From: Vespula vulgaris
Taxonomy: Eukaryota > Arthropoda > Insecta > Hymenoptera > Vespidae
DNA length: 64,000 nt
Direction of reading: 5' to 3'
Assembly (NCBI RefSeq): GCF_905475345.1
Contig: NC_066605.1
Span: forward strand, 1,193,501-1,257,500
The translations under genes and the position numbers were made by a program. The notes under the pieces are model-generated. The model saw nothing but the letters and a program-made list of their open reading frames with translations. It searched no databases and was not told where the DNA came from. How positions within the stretch are numbered: position 1 is the first letter of the stretch; each line of letters starts with the position of its first letter. Positions 55,839-64,000 of this stretch are shown one piece after another.

Positions 55839-56761
55839 TTTAGCTTGTATACATATAACTATATTAAATACTGTCGTAGAAAACTATGATCTGCCTAAGA
55901 TGGGGAAGGAATTATCATCATCTTTTCTTCTTTTTCTTTTTTTTTCTTTTTTCTTTTCTCTTATTTTTTTTGTTTTTTTTCTTTTTCTTTATCCTTCATT
56001 CCATACAAACAAACACGTTTACCCCGTCACCCCGAAGTAATTATTATTCAATAATTTTAACGACGATGTTTCTGATCCTCCTTCTTTTTATTTTCCTCTC
56101 TCTTTCTTTAGCTCCTTTTCATTATTCTCCAATTTTAATGACGTCGATTTATTAACCCCTCTTTTTATTTTTCTCCCTCTTTCTTTAGAGTCTTTCCATT
56201 ATTTTCCTATTATTTATTACGTTTATAGTAAAGTATGTTGATCTCCGTGTATATCGTACGTGTCATATACGCGTTTTCACTTCGTTCGAATATCGTCTTG
56301 CGATTATTTAATTAATTAATAATTTTATTAATCAATTAATTAATTAAAAAGAAAATAATAGAACAAAGTAAGTCCATTGACGAAGATTATACGGTACAGA
56401 GATTATATAGTATATTAACGATCTATTATGTATATTATTTCGTTATATTAATAAAAAAAAATATATGTGTATATATATATGTATATAACATAGTTCATAT
56501 TCCTGTTGACGATTTCATTTCGAATCGGTTTTTTAAATCATTTGAAAAAAAAACTAAAATATATCTATTAATTAACCATCTCACGTGCATCGAAACGGAT
56601 TGATCGAGTTGTTAACATATTTTTATTATTAATCATTTTCTTTTTAACTTACCATTTTATTTCCTAAAACTTTTTTTTTATAAGCTGTATTGTTTCAGTT
56701 TCCTTCTTCTTATCTCGTTATATTTATTTATCATTTTCTTTCCCTGTTTTCTTTTCTCTCT

Positions 56762-56795
<34 letters not shown>

Positions 56796-57505
56796 ATTTT
56801 TTTTTCTAATCCTTTGCTTGTCAGATCCCCTCCTCAACACCGCGAATAGATTTGTACTCTGAATGAATTCCTCTTTCTTCCGTTTTGTTTCTTTTTTTTT
56901 TTACTTCACGTGTAAATTATTATTATTATTTTATTATTATTTATTTATTTATTAATTCTTTTATTTTTAAATTTATTTATCATCTCCTTTGAAAACGCAA
57001 ATCGCGTATTCGCCTTTCTCTTCCTCGTCCTTTTTTTTTATTATTTTTTTTATTTATTTATTTTTTATTATTATTATTATAGAGAGCTTCAAGGCAAGAA
57101 GTGATTTTCTTTGTACCGATTAGAACACTTGGATATTCGCAGTTTTCGAACGATCCAAGATTAAAGATTTTTTTCTCCATCTTCCTTTTCATCTCTCTCT
57201 CCCTCTCTCTCTCTTTCTCTTTTTCTTCCTTTTCACTTGTTTTATTTTTTCACTTTGACATGAAAGTATTGTTAAAGATTTTCAGATAATGTGACTCCTT
57301 GTCTCTCTCTCTCTCTCTCTCTCTCTCTACCTTTCTCTCTTCTATGTTCCTCTCCTTTTTTCTTGTCCTTTATTTTTATCTTTATCTTCTTTTCTTTTTC
57401 CGAGCCGTGGACTTGTCGCGAGAATCTTGAGATAAACATGTAACGCTCTGTTTGCCGATTTATCGACAAATATAACAGTTATTTATTATTATCTCATCCA
57501 CATTC

Positions 57506-57590
57506 TCATCATCATCATCATCATCATTATCATCATTATCATCATCATCATTATCATCATCATCATTATCATTATCATTATTATTATTAA

Positions 57591-57626
<36 letters not shown>

Positions 57627-57647
57627 CATTATTATCATTATTATTAC

Positions 57648-57680
<33 letters not shown>

Positions 57681-57710
57681 CATTATCATTATCATTATCG
57701 TTATCGTTAT
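57506..57710. repeat. (ATC)n/(ATT)n/(ATTATC)n compound microsatellite
   Basis: ATC steps, then ATT steps, then a clean hexamer run of CATTAT from about 57656. Confidence 0.95.
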
Positions 57711-58339
57711 TTATTTTATCTTTAAAATTTACACTGAAATGATCGAGAAAACAAAAGCGGGATGCGGCATTCGTGCGATTATCCAGATCAAAATCGCCGA
57801 TAAATATATTTTATTCGACAGGATTAACACGGCTATCATTTATTCTCTCATTCCGTCTAATTCTTTCCCTTTCTCTCTCTTTTTTCTCCTTTTCTATTTC
57901 GTTTTTACTTTTTCTAATTCTTTTCTATCCCCGCTAGTGATTCGTATACAAGAGTTACACATTCGTATACATTTTTTCATGAAATACATATACATACACA
58001 TATTTATATATGTATGCTCGTATTTATATACATCACACGTATGTTAAAGATTTGAAAATGATAAAGAATGATGAAAAACTCAATTTTATTTTTGAAATTC
58101 TTTTCTCTCTCTCTTTTTCTCTCTGTGTCTCTCATACTTTTCTTCTTCTCCTCTCTATCTCTATCTTTATTTCTTTCTATTGTCAATGATATATAAATCT
58201 TGATCATATTTTCATTCGTCTAAATCCAATTGATCGAGGAGAAGAGATCTTATTGATCTTACGTCGATCGATCATTTTTTATTTCTCTCGCGTTCCCGTC
58301 CACAGCCGGTGTTAACTCGATTTTGGCGTATTTCTTTGC

Positions 58340-58395
58340 TTTTATTTATTTATTTATTTATCCATTTATTCATTTATTTATTTATTTATTTATTA
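58340..58395. repeat. (TTTA)n microsatellite
   Basis: TTTA/ATTT steps with two CATT interruptions. Confidence 0.9.
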
Positions 58396-58560
58396 AGTCT
58401 GCACGCGTGCTATCTCTATCCACTTTCCGTTTCTCAACTGTGGCAGCATTTTAATCCGTTTTTTTTCCATTGAATATGATTTCGATGAAATAGCTATAGT
58501 GCTTCTTAACACCTATGATTAGTATACTTCGAGTATTGTGTACAACCTAGCAGCTTTACG

Positions 58561-58604
58561 TAATAATAATAATAAAAATAAAAATAAAAATAATAATAAT
58601 ATTA

Positions 58605-58676
<72 letters not shown>
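58561..58676. repeat. (AAT)n microsatellite
   Basis: TAA/AAT steps with AAAAAT interruptions near the left end. Confidence 0.95.
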
Positions 58677-58677
<1 letters not shown>

Positions 58678-60492
58678 CTAACGTCCAATGTAATTCACTT
58701 AAATCTCACCAAGCGGATTTATTATAAATGATCGATAGATCAATCTATCCAACTATCTATCTATTCACTTATTTTTTTCTCCTTTTTAATCATGCTCTCC
58801 TACTTTTTCTTCGTTCATCTTATTTTTTTTAATTCTTCGACATTATACATATTGCTAAGTTATTTTTTTTACTTTTTCTAAATATATCTAACTTTTGTAT
58901 AGGTGTAACGTATATAACTATCTAATAATAATAATAATAATAATAATAATATTGTGAAAACGTATAGATGGGCGTAAAACTTAGGCTGATAACTTAATAA
59001 GTATATATATGTGTGTATATATATATATGTATGTATGTATATATATATATATATTAATATATCTATATACATATTAATATATAAATATATTTATATACAT
59101 ACATATGCACATACATATATTATTGATCAAATTAGCACTCGCATGTATTATTAGTAGGAACCATTTTAAAACTATATATTTTTTCTTTTCGAGATGGTAG
59201 ATACCTACATTACTTTTCAACATATATATCACGTCAAGATGAATCTCACTCGATCTAATTGCAATCAATAACTTTTCCTCGATCAATCTTTTTACATATA
59301 TATAAATTCGAGTGAAGATTATACGAAATCGAAGGAAGAGGAAGATCTCCTTCATTAAAAGAAAAAAAAAAGTAAAAAGAAAAAAAAACAATGAAAAGAA
59401 CAAAAAACAACTGATAATAAGAAAAACGTAATCGTTTTTTATATTATCTGTAGATAATATGATTGATTTTTTGAGAATCTTTTTCCATTCGCCCTTGCTA
59501 ATTCGAACAATACTCTAAATTTAATTAGAGTGAATAGATTTTGCTTTAAAACCAATCGAAAGGATTTTAAGACTTAAGTACTACGTCATGGCAAGTCCCC
59601 CATAGATAAAAGAATATTATTAATTGATAACAAAATGGCGGAGCTTATTTAAATAAGGACGAAGGTTCGACATTGAACACAATTCAGTGCAATTCGTTCC
59701 TAATCGTCCTAATTTTCTCTCTCTCTCTCTCTCTCTCTGTTTCTTTTTGCCTTTTTTTGTTACATGAGGGAAGACGATAAACAAACGTACCGATAATTAA
59801 TTAATTAATTAATTAATTATTATTTCTTGTTTTCGTTAAACACGTCATATAAAAATTCATTCCTTTCTATCTTATCTTCAACCATTTGTTTGTTTCTTTC
59901 TTTCTTTCTTTCTTCCTTTCTTCCTTCTTTTTGTTCTTCTTTTCTTTCTCTCTTTGCATAAAATTATGTATATGTTCGTGTTCTCATCATTCTTTTTCAA
60001 CATCGAACGTATATACACGTATACCCTTTGTCTCATTAACTTTTGGTCTCCCATAGGCGTCGATTTATATATTATTACTATTCTTTTTGTAGTCAGTTTA
60101 AAAGTAGATATATGCATCTCTAAAATCTTGTAGGGTAATCTAGGATCTAGCTCTACGCGTATATCCACTATCTCGTGTGCGTGTGTATGTGTGCATGTGC
60201 GTGAGTGTTATGTTTCGTGTATATGTTTCCCTGTCTCTGTGGTACACTATACTTCTCTATAAATCTAGACAATATATATTTTCCCTCAACATTCATATAT
60301 CATAATTAATAATTAATAGTTAATAATTGATAATAATAATAATAATAATAATAATAATTAATAATAATTAATAATCATAGTGTAGAGTAATAATATAATA
60401 TCTTTTTTTTTCTTTTCTTCTTAAACGCATACACGACGACGACGTATGTCCTTTTCGATTCTCTTTTTCCAACATAAAAATGAAAAAAAAAT

Positions 60493-60496
<4 letters not shown>

Positions 60497-60547
<51 letters not shown>

Positions 60548-60558
60548 TGAGGGTGAGT

Positions 60559-60612
<54 letters not shown>
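60497..60612. repeat. (GA)n microsatellite, two blocks
   Basis: Two GA runs separated by an interrupted stretch around 60545-60565 (CAGTGAGGGTGAGTG). Confidence 0.95.
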
Positions 60613-60617
<5 letters not shown>

Positions 60618-61225
60618 GATCTTTATCATAGGGTATAGTACGATATCGGATTTAATATAATCATTGACGATTAATACTTAAATATCATCGAACGAATATT
60701 ATTAGATCTAAAGTCTAATAGCGTCATCTAATTTAATCTTAATAATATAATACGTCGTCGTTTAAAATACGTCGTCGCGTGTTTGCTATGTATGTACGTG
60801 TGTATGAATGTTGCGCGTGTGTGTGTGACAGAGTGTATCCGTGTGTTTTTTTATGTATATTCGGATTGCCAATTAATCATTAATTTTCATTCTTGAGATT
60901 CGTCTTGGTCTGCTCTATCACTTATAGTTTAAATCGTGTGCACTGAGGTAGTCGGATGGAATAAGTGTTTATTCTTGTTTCTTTTTTCTTTTTCCCTTTA
61001 TTATTATAATTTTTAGCTTCTTCTTTGACTTCTTCTTTGTTTCGTTATTTCTTTCTTTATTTGTTTTCTATTATATTCGCACGTTTAGATGTATGTATGC
61101 ACGAAGCGAAGAACTTAAGAAGACTTGTTCGAAGGGAAGCATAATCGTGAGTTTAAAAAGATGATATATGGTTGATGGAATTACGAGGAGGATTATTAAA
61201 CTTTCTCTCTCTCTCTCTTTTTCTC

Positions 61226-61330
61226 TTTCCTATGACCATCACCAATATCATCAGCATCATCGTGATCATTATCGCCAACATCATCATCACCATTACCATC
61301 ACCATCATCATCGCCGTGATGACCTTTGTC
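61226..61330. repeat. Imperfect (ATC)n tract just downstream of the zinc-finger stop codon
   Basis: CATCACC/ATCATC steps about 50 bases past the stop codon on minus, probably in the 3' untranslated region. It does not continue the coding frame. Confidence 0.7.
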
Positions 61331-61380
61331 ATCTCCGTCAATGATTACTCGTATTCGTAAGATCGGCTGTTTATAATTTA

Positions 61381-62384
61381 TTAATCCGCCTTCACAACCT
61401 CAGGTTCTTCGTTTTCACTGAAATCATCCTCCTCAGCAGCCGAGGACTCAGCTTCGTCCATGATCGTGGGATGCCTGTCTTGCGATAGATCTTGTCGATC
61501 CTCGTGAACAACTCCTGGTCCTCTACCTTCGTCCCTACCGATCATAGGATACTCCTCGAGACCGCGGCCACCTAATTTATCCATAGCGCTCATGTGCGCC
61601 ATTTTAGCGGCGTGTGCAGCTGCTACTGCGGCCGCTTGTTCTGGGCTCAGGCCCATCGTCGTTAATCCAGAGTTTTCAGCGATAAATTGAAGATAAGTAT
61701 CGAGTATGGCAGAACCAGTGGCACTCGCGTTGTGATGACCCGGATGTAAGTGTCCGGGTGGATGGAGAGGAGCTGTATTAGGCTCTCGATTTCCGTGCAT
61801 AGTGTCTAAAGATTTAGCGGCTATCGCTGTAGCCGTTGAACTTTTGTTATTACTTGCAGCCGTGTTATTGCTGCTAGCGGTGACCTTCGTGATGACCGTA
61901 TTGTTGTTAGGAGTTGGCGAACCGTACCTGAGACTCAACGGTAACGTTAGATCCTCCGGGTCGTCGCCACCGCAAACGCTACTCCCTGCTTCCGACGGTG
62001 CACCTCTTGGTAATTCCAGTCTCATGTCTCCTCTACGTGGACCGGTCGGACTCGCTCTTGCACGTAATTCTGCTGGGCTAACCTTAACCCCAGCCTTTGC
62101 CAATAAACGCGAAGCCAATTCTGGATCGAACGGGCTTGGCATTGGCAATACTGGTAAATCCTTCGTGCTAATTCCACGATGTTGCCTTGACATGTGGGAA
62201 TGCAAAGAATTCCTAGACTTCGCCACGGTACCACAGAGAACGCAACGATAACCTGGACAGATCGTATGCTTGTCCTCCAGGTGCGTACGCAATGTATGAG
62301 CCGATCGATAGATTTTCCCACATTTTGGACAGGGCCGTGGATCCGTAGCACGTACACGCATCATGTCTAGACCTCGTCGGGCAA
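61381..62384 (-). CDS. ab: Two-C2H2 zinc-finger transcription factor, last coding exon (Abrupt-like)
   Basis: Only the C-terminal exon is in the window, about 333 residues. It begins at a TATATTTTTCAG acceptor (AG at 62386-62385), two bases into a codon, and ends at TAA. Counting from the first complete residue after the split codon's Val as 1, finger 1 uses C19, C22, H35 and H40 and finger 2 uses C48, C51, H64 and H69, both C-x2-C-x12-H-x4-H, only eight residues apart. Next comes a conserved segment starting RGISTKDLPVLPMPSPFDPE, then low-complexity Asn/Ser/Thr and Ala-rich parts, and a strongly acidic tail. Insect BTB zinc-finger proteins have this layout. The finger pair and the following segment best fit Abrupt, a nuclear regulator of dendrite and tissue patterning. 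The BTB exon would lie beyond the right edge. Other BTB-zinc-finger paralogues remain possible. Confidence 0.75.
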
Positions 62385-62865
62385 CTGAAAAATATAAACA
62401 AACAAAATACAACGAATAAACTTTAGAATTAGCCAATTAAATTATCGGATTCGTTTTATATCGTTTTTATAAAGGGAGGTTTTATTTTCTTTTTTCTTTT
62501 TTCTTTAGGTGTTTTGGTCAAATTCAAATAACTCATGTCGGATTCACTGAATACCTTTTATTGTACAAAGCATTACTTAAATAGTATATATATATGTATA
62601 TATATATACTTTTTATTTCGTATATTTTATTCATATATTTATAAGCTAATGTCTGCTAAAATAGTGCGTATCGTCGATGCTCTGTACATCGTTTGTTATA
62701 CGGGCTGTCGGTCACGAAAGCGGTAAAGATATTATCACGCGTAACAACAACGGGATGATAAAAATAATATTCAAATGAACGATATTATGCTTGATAAAAG
62801 ATCGCATCTATAAATATATATTTATCGCATGTTAGATAAAGAAAAATAAAAAAATAATAAATATA

Positions 62866-62868
62866 ATA

Positions 62869-62912
<44 letters not shown>

Positions 62913-62942
62913 TTAATATTAATAATAATATTAATAATATCG
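62866..62942. repeat. (AAT)n microsatellite
   Basis: AAT/TAA steps, then ATTAAT steps. Confidence 0.9.
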
Positions 62943-63563
62943 ATCTTCGCGTTTCGAATTAAAGTGAACTTGTCTAACACAATATAATTATCAATTGACC
63001 AGTGTACCACTAGTATAACCAACAGCTCATACACCTTGGTATTATAATCGTATGTGTCCACGTGACCACTTGCGACGTATTTTCTATAGTAACTATCATA
63101 CAAGCGCTGGTATGTGTGAATTTTTGTATATTTGTGTGTGTGTGTGTTTGTGTGTGTAATGTACGTGATGTTTCGATTACATTATAATTATGTATTATTA
63201 TTTGAACATCATAACGAATCAACTCTGACTCCGAAGTTTTAATAAAACTATAGACAAATGCAAAATCAAAGTTACTTATAGGTTTTTCCGTTTTTTCTTT
63301 TCCTTTTCTTATACAAAATTTATTGGAAAATTTTTTTCCTATCTTTGACTTTTTTCTTTTCTGTTCTTTATTTTATTTTATTTTTTTTTTCTTGGTTGAC
63401 CTACCTTCGGGGTCAGAGATTAGAAAGAAGCGTCGCAAAGTGTTCAAAATCGGTTCGCGTTTAATGGAGTCTCTAATCTAGAGAATACTGACGAAACATA
63501 AAACTGTGTAGAAAAATAAGGCTAGGCGCTATTTAGGTAGAACGCTTCAAAAGTAGGGATTGA

Positions 63564-63596
63564 GGGTTGGTTGGGTTGGGTTGGGGTGGGGTAGGG
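63564..63596 (+). other. G-rich run with G-quadruplex potential
   Basis: Successive GGG or GGGG tracts separated by one to five bases (GGGTTGGTTGGG, GGGTTGGGG, TGGGG, TAGGG). It is the only such run in an AT-rich window. Confidence 0.7.
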
Positions 63597-63650
63597 CGAG
63601 GTGGAGTAGTTGGTGGGTAGGAAGATGGTCGAGCATTTTTCATTGAACGT

Positions 63651-63656
63651 TTCTTT

Positions 63657-63707
<51 letters not shown>
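63651..63707. repeat. (TTTC)n microsatellite
   Basis: About 14 clean TTTC steps. Confidence 0.95.
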
Positions 63708-64000
63708 ATTTTTCATTTTTTCTTTCTTTCTGTGTGCACTTGTACACGAAGAAGACACGTTTAAAAAAATTTTCGGGAGTGTCTCACTTCGAATATCGAA
63801 TATCGATAATCGAATATCGAATCGAATCGATTCGCGCAAAATTTCGCGTAGAACCAACACACGCACGCAAATGGGGTCTGTAATCTCTTGATAATGACCA
63901 TGAAAAAAAAGACCCGTTACGATATTGGTATGGCCTACTACTACTACTACTAATAAAGATTTTTAAATTCATGATCATCATTCTATTTTGGATAATCATT

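Larger units (their letters stand above)
47766..61380. other. Low-complexity intergenic region between convergent genes
   Basis: About 13.6 kb without a supported gene. The plus strand is dominated by T/C-rich runs (TTTTCTTTT, TCTCTCTC) broken by AT and trinucleotide microsatellites. Long translated stretches here are poly-Phe/Leu/Ser/Ile artefacts of those runs. Part of the right side is likely to be 3' untranslated sequence of the minus-strand zinc-finger gene, whose stop codon is at 61381, but I cannot place a polyadenylation site because AATAAA-like sequence is everywhere. Confidence 0.6.
62385..64000 (-). other. Intron upstream of the zinc-finger exon (partial)
   Basis: No further exon is visible before the window ends. 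It contains microsatellites and a G-rich run listed separately. Confidence 0.65.

Overview
The window is eukaryotic, almost certainly insect nuclear DNA. It is AT-rich, carries many di-, tri- and tetranucleotide microsatellites, and holds two recognisable insect genes with short GT-AG introns (69-80 bp). An aculeate hymenopteran is my best guess from the base composition and repeat style, but nothing here proves it. There are no bacterial-style operons, CRISPR arrays or recognisable tRNA/rRNA genes.

Layout. (1) 1-2.33 kb: tandem repeat of about 650-715 bp whose copies carry short hairpins with compensating base changes. (2) 2.33-5.56 kb: mostly unassigned AT-rich DNA, with a ~100-bp tandem repeat at 4.04-4.44 kb. 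(3) 5.56-43.3 kb: one large nested repeat domain. It reads as two rounds of the same order: GC-richer composite repeat (5.56-13.64 and 17.0-23.83 kb), duplicated spacer (13.65-15.57 and 23.85-25.18 kb), 54-bp minisatellite (15.57-16.41 and 25.18-29.81 kb), then ~160-200 bp units (old and diverged at 16.44-16.97 kb; a clean higher-order array at 29.9-42.1 kb, decaying into diverged copies to 43.3 kb). (4) 43.3-47.0 kb: a complete three-exon UDP-N-acetylglucosamine pyrophosphorylase gene (insect mummy/UAP1) on +, with a hairpin MITE-like element in its 3' flank. (5) 47.0-61.4 kb: low-complexity intergenic DNA between convergent genes. (6) 61.38-62.38 kb: last coding exon of a two-zinc-finger transcription factor, most like Abrupt, on -. 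Its upstream intron fills the rest.

The most unusual part is the 38-kb repeat domain. Read on the minus strand, its units repeatedly present a polypyrimidine tract plus CAG (an intron 3' end). In the 162-bp units this is followed by a 102-nt exon-like block and a GCAAGTA donor-like site. The 54-bp minisatellites are homologous to, and in frame with, the core of that block, and both minisatellite exons end at a textbook GTAAGTAT donor. My reading is that a small exon-intron cassette was amplified in two ways: internally, as the 54-bp array, and as whole cassettes, as the 162/191-bp higher-order array. Whether any of it is transcribed or spliced cannot be told from sequence alone.

The two real genes have no evident functional link to the repeats or to each other beyond position.
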